This document shows positions 1-7,699 of a stretch of 64,000 nucleotides of DNA, in pieces. This stretch comes from Mycolicibacter sp. MU0102. Its GTDB lineage: Bacteria; Actinomycetota; Actinomycetes; Mycobacteriales; Mycobacteriaceae. The DNA is taken from positions 3,782,001-3,846,000 of the forward strand of contig NZ_OY726398.1 in NCBI RefSeq assembly GCF_963378105.1. The letters run 5' to 3'. The notes below the pieces were generated by a model. It was not told where the DNA came from, did no database searches, and worked only from the letters and a program-made list of their open reading frames with translations. Position numbers and translations under genes: made by a program. Position 1 is the first letter of the stretch. Each line of letters opens with the position of its first letter.

Positions 1-160
1 CGTGCGCGACGCCGGCGGCGGCGACGATGGCCCCGACGTCGGCCTGGGCCATCCCGGTCCGCTTGAATTCGGCAGTCGCCGCACCCAGCAACCGCTCGCG
101 CGTCTGCAGGCGCCGAGCTTCGCGCGCCGTCACCTTCGCCGGCTTGTCCGCCACCGCCAT
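1..160 (-). CDS. TetR-family regulator, N-terminal part (runs off window)
   Basis: The first 53 codons of a minus-strand gene are visible, starting at the ATG at 160 and leaving the window at base 1. They encode a basic leader (MAVADKPAKVTAREARR), then a TetR-type first helix (RERLLGAATAEFKRTGMAQADV) leading into GAIVAAAGVA, the usual start of the helix-turn-helix. The ligand domain is outside the window, so the effector is unknown. A perfect 12-base palindrome at 240-251, about 80 bases upstream of the start, is a plausible autoregulatory site. The family call rests on the N-terminal helix pattern only. Confidence 0.75.
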   Translation of the reverse strand, partial: MAVADKPAKVTAREARRLQTRERLLGAATAEFKRTGMAQADVGAIVAAAGVAH

Positions 161-239
161 GCTTTGATCCCTCTGTCCACCGACCCTGCGCCATCCGCCG
201 TCACGACAGTATCGCCTTCCGGCGGCCGCGCACATTAGA

Positions 240-251
240 TGACTTAAGTCA
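240..251. promoter_or_regulatory. 12-base palindrome TGACTTAAGTCA
   Basis: TGACTTAAGTCA is a perfect inverted repeat lying between the start of the partial TetR gene and the bfd-like gene, and it overlaps the bfd stop codon. Position and symmetry fit a TetR autoregulatory operator. Its half TTAAGTCA also occurs at 21505-21512, in the palindrome next to another TetR gene. Operator function is inferred. Confidence 0.4.
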
Positions 252-426
252 GCGTTTTGGATTCCTGCAGGGTGGTCGAGATCAGGGCCCGGATGTTGTT
301 TCGGCAGCGTCCACACACCGTCCCGGCTCCGGTGCGCTCACCGACCTGCTTGGTGGTCGTGGCACCGGCTCGGGCCGCGTCGATGACCTGCTGACTGGTC
401 ACCCCGGCGCACAAGCAGACGTACAC
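244..426 (-). CDS. bfd: Bacterioferritin-associated ferredoxin (BFD-like [2Fe-2S] protein)
   Basis: A 60-residue protein with the BFD cysteine arrangement: C4-x-C6 at the N-terminus and C38-x2-C41 near residue 40, within the TVCGRCRNNI stretch typical of the fold. BFD proteins hold one [2Fe-2S] cluster and in studied bacteria donate electrons to bacterioferritin for iron release. No bacterioferritin gene lies in this window, so a role as a general small electron carrier is equally possible. The start is GTG at 426, six bases after the acyl-CoA ligase stop, so the two are probably co-transcribed. No strong ribosome-binding site is visible. Confidence 0.8.
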   Translation of the reverse strand: MYVCLCAGVTSQQVIDAARAGATTTKQVGERTGAGTVCGRCRNNIRALISTTLQESKTLT

Positions 427-432
427 AGCGCG

Positions 433-1896
433 TCAGGCCCCGGTCTCGAGGGCCTTTGCCTCCAGCTGCACTTTGTCCACCTTGCCCGTGGCGTTCAACG
501 GCAGCGCGTCGACGAAACACACCGAGCGCGGCACCTTGAAACCTGCCATTCGGTCGCGGCTCCAAGCGATCAGGTCGGTCTCGGAGAGCGGCGCATCCCC
601 GGCACTTTTCACCACAAACGCCTTGCCGACCTGACCCATTCGCGCATCGGGCACGCCGATCACCGCAACCTGCGAGATCCCCGGATGCTCCAGCAGGAAG
701 CCCTCGATCTCGGCGGGGTAGGCGTTGAAGCCGCCGACGATGAACATGTCCTTCTTGCGACCAACGATGCGTAATCGGCCGGCGGCATCCAGCGTGCCGA
801 CGTCCCCGGTGTGCAACCAGCCTTGCGCGTCGATGGCCTCGGCGGTCGCCGCCGGGTCGTCGAGGTAGCCGACCATCACGTTGTAGCCGCGCACCAGGAC
901 TTCGCCGTCAGCGGCAATGCTCACCTCGATGCCTTCGCAGGCCTGCCCCGCCGTGGTCGCGATGTCCTCGAACGAGTCGCCGCGCCTAGAGGCGGTTACG
1001 GTACCGGCTTCGGTGAGCCCGTAACCGGTCATGATGGATCGGAACGGCAACTCGTTGCGAATACGCCGGATCAGGTCCACCGGGATGTCCGCGGCTCCGG
1101 TGACCGCGGCACGCAGCGACGACAAGTCGTGCGTACCGCGCGCATCCAGCAGTGACTGATACAGCGTCGGGGGGCCGGGAAGCATGGTGATGCGTTCGGC
1201 TTCAATGAGTTCCAGGACGGTGTCGACCTCGAAGACCCGCACCGGAACCATGGTGGCACCGCGGATGCATGCGGCGATGCAGCCCGCCTTGTAGCCGAAC
1301 GTGTGGAAGTAGGGGTTGACCATCAGGTACCGGTCGCCCTCGCGCAGGTCGGCCAGATCGCACCACTCGGTATAGAGCCGCAGGTTCTGTTGATGGGTCA
1401 TCATCACGCCTTTGGGCCGGCCCGTCGTGCCCGAGGTGAAGATGATGTCGGCGATGTCGCCCCCGTCGACGCTGCGGTGCACCGGCGAACCCGTGCTCAG
1501 GAAGTCCGATTTCAGATCGATCACCGGCACACCGGGCGGGGCGCTGAAATCCAGTCCGAGAAAGCCCTTCTCCACCAGGACGAGCTTGGCGCCGCTACGG
1601 CGGATGATGTCCTCGGCTTCGCTCGGTTTGAACCGGGTGTTGACCGGAACCAAGACGCCGCCGGCGGTCAGCAGCCCGAAAGCGGCGATAATCCAATCCG
1701 CCGAGTTCGGTGCCCAGATCGCTACCCGATCGCCATTGGCGACACCGGCCGCGGCGAATGCTCCTGCCGCGCAACGGACCCGGTCGGCCAGCTTAGCGAA
1801 GCTAAGCCGTACCGGGCCGTCGGCGATCGCCTCGGCATCCCCGAAGCGATCGCCGGCGCTCAGGACCATCTCGGGAATGGTCTGCCAGCGTGGCAC
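433..1896 (-). CDS. Acyl-CoA ligase (AMP-forming, FadD3-like)
   Basis: A 487-residue ANL-superfamily adenylating enzyme that should activate a carboxylic acid with ATP and load it onto CoA. Seen in order: phosphate-binding loop TSGTTGRPKG (154-163), adenine-site motif TGYGLTEA (290-297), hinge-region HTGDV (362-366), GGFNAYPAEIE (388-398), and the C-terminal catalytic lysine in LNATGKVDK (Lys472). Overall layout resembles mycobacterial FadD3, the ligase for the steroid CD-ring propanoate, including NPYFHTFGYKAG and LPGPPTLYQSLLD; the resemblance is from memory and does not fix the substrate. The start is GTG at 1896, two bases after the amidohydrolase stop. A longer open frame continues upstream but is antisense-like read-through of the neighbour. 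Confidence 0.88.
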   Translation of the reverse strand: MPRWQTIPEMVLSAGDRFGDAEAIADGPVRLSFAKLADRVRCAAGAFAAAGVANGDRVAIWAPNSADWIIAAFGLLTAGGVLVPVNTRFKPSEAEDIIRRSGAKLVLVEKGFLGLDFSAPPGVPVIDLKSDFLSTGSPVHRSVDGGDIADIIFTSGTTGRPKGVMMTHQQNLRLYTEWCDLADLREGDRYLMVNPYFHTFGYKAGCIAACIRGATMVPVRVFEVDTVLELIEAERITMLPGPPTLYQSLLDARGTHDLSSLRAAVTGAADIPVDLIRRIRNELPFRSIMTGYGLTEAGTVTASRRGDSFEDIATTAGQACEGIEVSIAADGEVLVRGYNVMVGYLDDPAATAEAIDAQGWLHTGDVGTLDAAGRLRIVGRKKDMFIVGGFNAYPAEIEGFLLEHPGISQVAVIGVPDARMGQVGKAFVVKSAGDAPLSETDLIAWSRDRMAGFKVPRSVCFVDALPLNATGKVDKVQLEAKALETGA

Positions 1897-1898
1897 CG

Positions 1899-3089
1899 CT
1901 AAACGGTGACGAGCCGACCGAGGTTGCCGCCCATGATCTTGGCCTGGTCCTCGATGGGCAGGTGCGACAGCGCGGTGATGTAGTGGGTCGGCTCGGCCAG
2001 ACCCTCCGGATGCGGCCAGTCCGAACCGTAGAGCACCTGGTCCACACCGACCAGGTTGATCAGGTCGTCGATACCCTCCTCGTAGAACGGGCTGACGTAG
2101 ATCCGGTTCTTGATCTCCTCCATCGGGTTGCCCAGGAACGCCTCGGGCGCCTTCCGGTAGACCTCGGTCATGGAGTCCAGCAGCGGGAACATCCACTTGG
2201 AGCCGGCTTCCACAATGCCGACCTTCAGCTTGGGGTGGCGGAACAGGGCGCCGTGAATCACCCACGAGGCCACCGCATCCTGGATCGGGCGCCACTCGTT
2301 GAGGATGCCCATGGCGTTGGTCTGGAACGGCAGCATCTCTTCCACCGAGCCGTCCCACTCCGAGGTGTAGCGGGAGTAGCCGCTGTCCGACGAGTGCATC
2401 CCGATGAAGACGTCGTGCTCGACGCACCTCTCCCAGAACGGGTCGAACTCGGGCAGCGCGAACGAACGCGGGCCGCGGAAGCCGGGCACCGGAGCCGGGC
2501 GGATCAGGATGGCGCGGGCGCCGCGCTTGACCGCCCACTCCAGTTCCTCGATGGCCTTCTCGACGATCGGCAGGGTGATGACCGGTGTGGTGAAGATGCG
2601 GTTCTGGTAGTTGAAGCCCCACACCTCGTCCAGCCACTGGTTCAGCGCGTGGATGATGACGTGGATGGTGACCGGGTCATCGCGCAGCCGCTCCTCGATG
2701 AGGCTGGCCAGCGTCGGGAACATCAGCGAGCGGTCGATGCCCAGCTCGTTCATCAGCTCCAGCCGGGGGGCGGGCTCGAAGAACGCCGGAATGGACTTCA
2801 TCGGTTCGCCGAACAGTTCGCGCTTGCTCTTGCCGTCGGGATTGCCGTACTTGAAGTACTCCTCCCAGGCGCCGGGCTTGGCGACCACCGAGAAGGTGGG
2901 GTTCGGGATGTAGTTGCTGATCTGGCCGCGGATGGCGATCTTGGTGCGCCCGTTGATCTCCACGTACTGGACGACGTCCTTGTACTCCTTGGGCAGGTAC
3001 TTGGTCAGCGCTTCGGGCGGCTCGTAGAGGTGGTTATCCGCATCGAACAAGGGGAACGGGACGTCCACGCGATGTGACAGTTGACCCAT
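1899..3089 (-). CDS. Amidohydrolase family 2 (PF04909-type) metal-dependent hydrolase or decarboxylase
   Basis: A 396-residue TIM-barrel amidohydrolase. Visible metal-site elements are DADNHLYEP near the N-terminus, a mid-protein histidine in GMHSSDSGY, and YGSDWPHPEG with the conserved Asp and His near the C-terminus. The family includes decarboxylases and hydrolases of cyclic acids, often beside mycobacterial P450 and CoA-ligase genes. The ATG at 3089 has AAAAGGAG nearby. The gene is followed two bases later by the FadD3-like ligase, suggesting the product of one reaction is activated next. A long perfect palindrome lies just upstream (3107-3131). Four amidohydrolases of this type occur in the window. 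Confidence 0.85.
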   Translation of the reverse strand: MGQLSHRVDVPFPLFDADNHLYEPPEALTKYLPKEYKDVVQYVEINGRTKIAIRGQISNYIPNPTFSVVAKPGAWEEYFKYGNPDGKSKRELFGEPMKSIPAFFEPAPRLELMNELGIDRSLMFPTLASLIEERLRDDPVTIHVIIHALNQWLDEVWGFNYQNRIFTTPVITLPIVEKAIEELEWAVKRGARAILIRPAPVPGFRGPRSFALPEFDPFWERCVEHDVFIGMHSSDSGYSRYTSEWDGSVEEMLPFQTNAMGILNEWRPIQDAVASWVIHGALFRHPKLKVGIVEAGSKWMFPLLDSMTEVYRKAPEAFLGNPMEEIKNRIYVSPFYEEGIDDLINLVGVDQVLYGSDWPHPEGLAEPTHYITALSHLPIEDQAKIMGGNLGRLVTV

Positions 3090-3106
3090 GAAATGCTCCT
3101 TTTCGG

Positions 3107-3131
3107 TTCATGAGAATCTTATTCTCATGAA
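3107..3131. promoter_or_regulatory. 25-base perfect palindrome, candidate operator (GAGAAT-N3-ATTCTC core)
   Basis: Two perfect 11-base arms (TTCATGAGAAT and its reverse complement) flank the spacer CTT. It sits immediately upstream of the ribosome-binding site of the 1899-3089 amidohydrolase and overlaps the last codons and stop of the upstream ligase gene. The core GAGAAT-N3-ATTCTC recurs at 55119-55133 and in variant form at several other promoters here. It looks like a dimeric repressor site of TetR type. The regulator is not identified. Confidence 0.6.
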
Positions 3132-4780
3132 GGTGTCGTTGCAACACTGCCTGTGAGCTGCTTGCGGACCAGGTACTTCTGCACCTTGCCGCTGGCGGTG
3201 CGCGGGAAGTCCTCGACCTCGCGCAATTCCTCGGGCCACTTCTGCCGCGCGACGCCCATCCGCTCGAAGTGCTCCTGCACCTGCGACATGGCCGGCAGCT
3301 CGCACGCCGGTTTGAGGCGCAGCACCGCGACCGCCCGCTCCCCTAGCCGGGCATCCGGAGCCGCGACCACGACCGCTTCGGCCACCGCCGGCATCGCCAG
3401 CAGGACGTCCTCGACCTCTACCGCGCTGATGTTCTCGCCGCCGCGGATGATCACATCGGCTTTGCGGTCGGTGATGGTCAGATACCCGTCGGCGTCGAGC
3501 ACCCCGATATCGCCAGTGTGGTACCACCCGTCGGCATCGAAGGCCGCCGCGGTCAGCGCGTCGTCGGTGTAGCCCAGGCACAGGTCGGGTCCCCGGCTCA
3601 GGATTTCGCCGTCAGGGGCCAACCGCACTTCCACGCCGGGCCGGGCATCGCCGTCGGTGAACAGCCGCTTGTCCTCGGGAGCGCTCGGGCGTGACCCGGT
3701 GATCGACGGGTGCTCGGTGCTGCCGTAGGAGCGGAAGACGAAGATGCCCAGGTCAGCAAGTCGTCGGGTGACCGCACCCGGCACCGTCGACCCGCCCAGC
3801 CCGACGTGGCGGATGTGGTGCAGGTGGGCGTCGGTGAAGTCCGGGTGGTCGAGCAGGCTGGTGACGAAGTACGGCGGTCCGCCGCCGATCGACACCCCCT
3901 GTTCTGCCATCAGCGCCAGCACCTTGGCGGGATCCCAGACATCGGCGAGGTCGATCGGCGCCCCCTCCAGCACCGGGATGAGAAACGCCCCGACCATGCC
4001 GATGAAGTGTCCGACCGGAGTGGCGGTGAGCTGCCGACCGCGGTCCTTGGGGTAATTGGCGAGCAACTGGCGGGTCTCGCAGCACAGGGTCTGGTGACTG
4101 TGGATGACGCCCTTGGGTTCACGGGTGGTCCCGGAGGTGAATGCGATCAACGCGGGCGCCGCGGGATCGGCATCCAGGGTGCCCGCCATCGGTTCGTCGG
4201 CGAGCAGGTCTTCGAAGTCGTCAACGTTCCCGCCCACCACGCTCGCGTCGTTCCCGCCCACCACGCTCGCGTCGTTCCCGCCCACCACGCTCGCGTCGTT
4301 CCCGCCCACCACGCTCGCGTCGTTCCCGCCCACCACCCCGACGATCGGGATGTCGGCGCACAGCTCGGGACGGAAACTCATCCGCCCGAACCGCTCGGCG
4401 GTGATGAACACCCGCGGCCGGCTGGCGGACAGGATGAAGCCCAATTCCCGCGGACCGTAGAAGTGCACGACGGGCACCACGACCGCACCCAGGAACGCCG
4501 CCGCCCAGAACGCCGCGGCGGCCTCCATCCAGTTAGGCAGCTGCAGCGCCACCACGTCACCCGGACCGACGCCGCGGGCTCGCAGGCCGGCCGCCAGACG
4601 GCGGGCAACCAACTCGACGTCGGCAAAACTCCCCCGCCACGGCCGAACCGCCGAGTGCACCTCGAACCCGGTCTCGGCGCCCGCCGCCAGCCCGCTAGCA
4701 AGCAGGTCACCGAGGGTTTCGCGGGTCCACCACCCCTGCTCTTCGTAGTGCCGAGCCAGGTCGGCAGGAATCTTTCGCAT
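3125..4780 (-). CDS. Acyl-CoA ligase (AMP-forming) with internal tandem repeat
   Basis: A 551-residue adenylating ligase resembling the cyclohexanecarboxylate/medium-chain acid:CoA ligase group. Key motifs: TSGTTREPKG (215-224, Arg where Gly is usual), SYGSTEHPS, HTGDIG, RGGENISAVEVED and the C-terminal lysine in RTASGKVQK. Residues about 149-184 are an eight-residue unit (GGNDASVV) repeated four times, produced by a 24-base DNA repeat; it falls in a surface-loop region before the phosphate-binding motif. The start ATG at 4780 is preceded by ACGGGCAAG. A divergent crotonase starts at 4838, and the 57-base gap holds an operator-like element. Substrate unknown. Confidence 0.85.
   Translation of the reverse strand: MRKIPADLARHYEEQGWWTRETLGDLLASGLAAGAETGFEVHSAVRPWRGSFADVELVARRLAAGLRARGVGPGDVVALQLPNWMEAAAAFWAAAFLGAVVVPVVHFYGPRELGFILSASRPRVFITAERFGRMSFRPELCADIPIVGVVGGNDASVVGGNDASVVGGNDASVVGGNDASVVGGNVDDFEDLLADEPMAGTLDADPAAPALIAFTSGTTREPKGVIHSHQTLCCETRQLLANYPKDRGRQLTATPVGHFIGMVGAFLIPVLEGAPIDLADVWDPAKVLALMAEQGVSIGGGPPYFVTSLLDHPDFTDAHLHHIRHVGLGGSTVPGAVTRRLADLGIFVFRSYGSTEHPSITGSRPSAPEDKRLFTDGDARPGVEVRLAPDGEILSRGPDLCLGYTDDALTAAAFDADGWYHTGDIGVLDADGYLTITDRKADVIIRGGENISAVEVEDVLLAMPAVAEAVVVAAPDARLGERAVAVLRLKPACELPAMSQVQEHFERMGVARQKWPEELREVEDFPRTASGKVQKYLVRKQLTGSVATTPS
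4225..4336. repeat. In-frame 24-base tandem repeat (4 copies plus 16 bases)
   Basis: Four identical 24-base units (each starting CGTTCCCGCCCACCAC on the plus strand) cover 4225-4320, followed by a 16-base partial unit to 4336. On the minus strand each unit encodes GGNDASVV inside the acyl-CoA ligase, so copy changes keep the frame. The copies show no point differences, which suggests recent expansion or active slippage. There are no spacers, so it is not CRISPR. Confidence 0.95.
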
Positions 4781-4786
4781 CTTGCC

Positions 4787-4814
4787 CGTGATGCTATTCT
4801 CCGTTTTTGAGAAT
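4787..4814. promoter_or_regulatory. Inverted repeat ATTCTC-N7-GAGAAT in divergent promoter
   Basis: Between the divergent ligase (start 4780) and crotonase (start 4838), ATTCTC (4796-4801) and GAGAAT (4809-4814) form an inverted repeat with a seven-base spacer. The same hexamers form the more symmetric N3 sites elsewhere; here their order is reversed, and the expected N3 partners (CGTGAT on the left, AATATC on the right) match weakly. It may be two overlapping weak sites of the same regulator. Confidence 0.4.
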
Positions 4815-4837
4815 GCCAATATCTTGAGCGGAGAGCC

Positions 4838-5581
4838 ATGGGCCAGGACTGTCCGGACGAGCTGGACGTACAACTGGATGACGGCCTGGCCGTCATCACC
4901 ATCAACCGGCCCCAGGCCCGCAACGCCATCGCCCCCGAGACCATGGAGCAACTCGACCGGGCGCTGGACAAGGTCGCCGGGGCGCAGGCCCTGGTGATCA
5001 CCGGCGGCGGCGACCGCGCCTTCGTCTCCGGCGGCGATCTCAAGCAGCTCGCCGCCCTGCGCACCGAAGCCGAAGCGTCGGCCATGGCCTGGCGTATGCG
5101 CTCCCTGTGCGATCGCATCGCCGCGTTCCCGGCACCGGTGATCGCGGCACTGAACGGCCACGCGTTGGGCGGTGGCGCCGAAGTGGCGGTCGCCGCCGAT
5201 ATCCGCATCGCGGCCGCCGACATCAAGATCGCGTTCAATCAGGTGTCCCTGGCGATCATGCCGGCCTGGGGTGGCGCCGAGCGGCTCGGCAAATTAGTCG
5301 GGCACAGTCAGGCGCTGCTGCTGGCCGGCACCGGAACCATGCTGGACGCCTCGGCGGCCGAACGCATCGGCCTGATCAACCGGGTGGTCCCGAGGGAGTC
5401 CTTCGACGCCGAATGGCGCGCCCTGGCCCGGTCATTGGCCAACCCGTCGGCCGGGGAGATCAAACGGGTGCTCGGCGGCGCATCGGCGGACGAGGCGGTG
5501 GCGGCGTTCGCCCGGTTGTGGGTCGCCGACGAGCATTGGCAGGCCGCCGATCGCCTCCAACAAGGCAGGAAACAGCGCTAA
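4838..5581 (+). CDS. Enoyl-CoA hydratase/isomerase family protein
   Basis: A 247-residue crotonase-fold protein, near the usual 250-260. The CoA/oxyanion-hole segments are present: RAFVSGGDLKQL (about 60-71) and GHALGGGAEVAVAADIRIA (about 108-126). Of the two hydratase glutamates, the first (in GGGAEV) is kept, but the second, normally in a PE(I/V) motif before the PGxGG loop, is replaced: the sequence reads NQVSLAIMPAWGG. Hydration of a double bond by the classical mechanism is therefore doubtful; isomerase or other crotonase chemistry is possible. It is divergent from the ligase at 3125-4780 and its stop overlaps that of the convergent TetR gene by four bases. Confidence 0.85.
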   Translation: MGQDCPDELDVQLDDGLAVITINRPQARNAIAPETMEQLDRALDKVAGAQALVITGGGDRAFVSGGDLKQLAALRTEAEASAMAWRMRSLCDRIAAFPAPVIAALNGHALGGGAEVAVAADIRIAAADIKIAFNQVSLAIMPAWGGAERLGKLVGHSQALLLAGTGTMLDASAAERIGLINRVVPRESFDAEWRALARSLANPSAGEIKRVLGGASADEAVAAFARLWVADEHWQAADRLQQGRKQR

Positions 5582-6231
5582 TGCTCGGCGGGCCCCGAGG
5601 CCAGCGCGACGCCCGAGAGCGGCGCGTACGGCGGCGGGTCACCCTCGAGCCGTTGCAGCCAGCGCTCGACGAACTCGATGGTCTCGGGGTGACCGAGAGT
5701 CATGCCCAGCGCCTCCTGCTCGATGATCAGCATCCGCGAGGCGCTGGTCATCAGAACCATCAGCACCGTCGGCGGGAACTCCGCGTCGTCGACGCCGTAC
5801 CGGGCAAACAACCCGGATACCGCCGCGATCTGTTCGGCGCGCAGCCGCTCGGCGTAGTTGGCGATCTCGGCCCGCAAGGCCTCGCGCTCGTTGGCCACGG
5901 TGATGAACTGCATGGTCAACGCCGTCCAGGCCGGATCGGTGTTGAATCGCCACAGCGCCCAGAGTGGCTGCGGCGACGCCAACACCGCCGCCTGCTCGGC
6001 CAAGCCCTGATCGCCGCGCCGGCGGAAAATCGCCAGGAACAGGTCGTCCATGGTGCGGAAGTAGTAGTGCACGAGCTGATGTTTGAGGCCCGCCCGCTCG
6101 GCGACACGACGGGAGCTGACCGCACCGGCGCCGTCGGTCAGCAGCAGCTCTTCTGCCGCGTCGAGCAACAGGGTCCGGTTCTTCGCGTCCGGGGCGCCAA
6201 TTCTGCGCTGCCCCTTAGCCGATTCGGGCAT
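5578..6231 (-). CDS. TetR-family transcriptional regulator
   Basis: A 217-residue regulator. The N-terminal DNA-binding domain is clear: RTLLLDAAEELLLTDGAGAV, then SSRRVAERAGLKHQLVHYYF, the TetR recognition helix ending in YYF, with RTMDDLFLAIFRR after it. The C-terminal ligand domain has no recognisable signature. It sits between the crotonase/ligase block and the P450 operon starting at 6372, from which it is divergent across about 140 bases, so it could control that operon. I found no clear palindrome in that gap. It is a candidate, unproven, for the regulator of the recurring GAGAAT sites. Confidence 0.88.
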   Translation of the reverse strand: MPESAKGQRRIGAPDAKNRTLLLDAAEELLLTDGAGAVSSRRVAERAGLKHQLVHYYFRTMDDLFLAIFRRRGDQGLAEQAAVLASPQPLWALWRFNTDPAWTALTMQFITVANEREALRAEIANYAERLRAEQIAAVSGLFARYGVDDAEFPPTVLMVLMTSASRMLIIEQEALGMTLGHPETIEFVERWLQRLEGDPPPYAPLSGVALASGPAEH

Positions 6232-6371
6232 ACAGTTCGCTCCGCATCGTTGTCGTCACCTTTACACCTTCGGCGGCCATCGTAGTGGCGCCGCAACCCT
6301 TGACCCCCCAACCCCGCCCATGCTAAGCAGGTGCACAGCATCTGTCAGCCCGTTCCGCAGAGAGGTCCACG

Positions 6372-7670
6372 TTGACTGACTTCGCGACGATCGATTTCTT
6401 CACCGATCAGTCCCTGGTACCCGATCCCCACCCGTACTTCGACTATCTGCGGGCCCAGAGCCCGGTCACCCCGCTGGGCGTGTACGACGTGGTCGCGGTA
6501 ACCGGCCACGAAGAGGCCAACGAGATCTACCGCGACTCCGACACCTACTCCAACCTCGTCGCGGTCGGCGGCCCGTTCCCGCCGCTGCCATTCACCCCCG
6601 AGGGCGACGACATCAGCGAGCAGATCGAGGCACACCGCCACCTGATGCCGATGACCGAGCACATGGTCACCATGGACCCGCCGACGCACACCAAGGCCCG
6701 GTCGATACTGAGCCGACTGCTGACGCCGAAGCGGCTCAAGGAGAATCAGGACTTCATGTGGCAGCTGGCCGACCGCCAGCTCGACTACTTCATCGACAGC
6801 GGCAGCTGCGAGTTCCTCACGGAGTATGCGAGGCCGTTCGCGCTGCTGGTGGTCGCCGACCTGCTCGGTGTGCCCGAAGCTGACCGGCCGGTGTTCCAGG
6901 AGGTGCTGGGCGCGCCGCAACCCGGCGCCCGGATCGGCTCGCTGGATCACGAAGAGCTGGCCCACGATCCGCTGGCATGGCTGGACGACAAGTTCAGCCG
7001 CTACCTGTCTGACCGCCGGGAGAACCCGCGCGCCGACGTGCTGACCGACCTGGCCACCGCCACCTACGAGGACGGGTCGATCCCCGAGATCATCGACGTG
7101 GTCAAGAGCGCCACCTTCCTGTTCGGGGCGGGGCAAGAAACCACCACCAAGCTGCTCAGTGCCGCGTTGCGGTTCATGGCCGAGGACCCGGCCCTGGTCG
7201 AGCAGCTCCGCAGCGACCGCAGCAAGATCCCGAACTTCCTCGAGGAGACCCTGCGCCTGGAAAGCCCGGTGAAGACCGACCCCCGACTGGTGCGTAAGAC
7301 CACCACCCTGGGCGGGGTCGAGCTGAAAGCCGGCACCGTCGTGGTCATGTTCCCCGGCGCCGTCAACCGGGATCCCCGCAAATTCGAGAACCCGCACGAA
7401 CTGCGGATCGATCGGCCCAATGTCCGCGAACACCTGGCCTTCGCCCGCGGCAGCCACACCTGTCCGGGCTCGCCGCTGGCACGCGCCGAGAGCCGCATAT
7501 CGCTGGAACGAATCCTGGATCGGATGACCGACATTCGGCTCGACGAGACCCAACACGGCCCGGCCGGCGAGCGCCGGTTCACCTTCGAACCGACCTTCAT
7601 CCTGCGCGGATTGACCGAACTGCACCTGGAATTCACCCCGGTGGCCGCTCCGGTCAGCGCCGGCCTGTAG
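6372..7670 (+). CDS. Cytochrome P450
   Basis: A 432-residue soluble bacterial P450. Seen: I-helix oxygen-activation motif GAGQETT, K-helix EETLRLE (ExxR), and the heme-thiolate loop FARGSHTCPG with the ligand Cys. The protein would insert oxygen into a hydrophobic substrate using electrons from a ferredoxin. The start is taken as TTG at 6372 because GAGAGG lies seven to twelve bases upstream and the protein then begins TDFATIDFF. First gene of a plus-strand operon with a second P450 29 bases downstream. No ferredoxin gene is adjacent; candidates are at 20619, 51266 and 60720. Confidence 0.9.
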   Translation: MTDFATIDFFTDQSLVPDPHPYFDYLRAQSPVTPLGVYDVVAVTGHEEANEIYRDSDTYSNLVAVGGPFPPLPFTPEGDDISEQIEAHRHLMPMTEHMVTMDPPTHTKARSILSRLLTPKRLKENQDFMWQLADRQLDYFIDSGSCEFLTEYARPFALLVVADLLGVPEADRPVFQEVLGAPQPGARIGSLDHEELAHDPLAWLDDKFSRYLSDRRENPRADVLTDLATATYEDGSIPEIIDVVKSATFLFGAGQETTTKLLSAALRFMAEDPALVEQLRSDRSKIPNFLEETLRLESPVKTDPRLVRKTTTLGGVELKAGTVVVMFPGAVNRDPRKFENPHELRIDRPNVREHLAFARGSHTCPGSPLARAESRISLERILDRMTDIRLDETQHGPAGERRFTFEPTFILRGLTELHLEFTPVAAPVSAGL

Positions 7671-7699
7671 ACCGCAGCTCTGCCGAAGGGACCAACAAC

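Noticed and set aside
2..238. 78-codon plus-strand frame at the window start
   Set aside because: It is opposite the TetR N-terminus, which shows a genuine helix-turn-helix pattern.
1896..2637. N-terminal extension of the FadD3-like ligase through the amidohydrolase gene
   Set aside because: The extra codons overlap the amidohydrolase on the same strand in another frame and show no domain; the GTG at 1896 gives a normal family N-terminus.
1890..3077. 395-codon plus-strand frame opposite the amidohydrolase
   Set aside because: Antisense composition bias only; the minus-strand protein carries the family motifs.
4225..4336. CRISPR array
   Set aside because: The 24-base units abut without spacers and lie in frame inside a ligase gene, so this is a tandem repeat.
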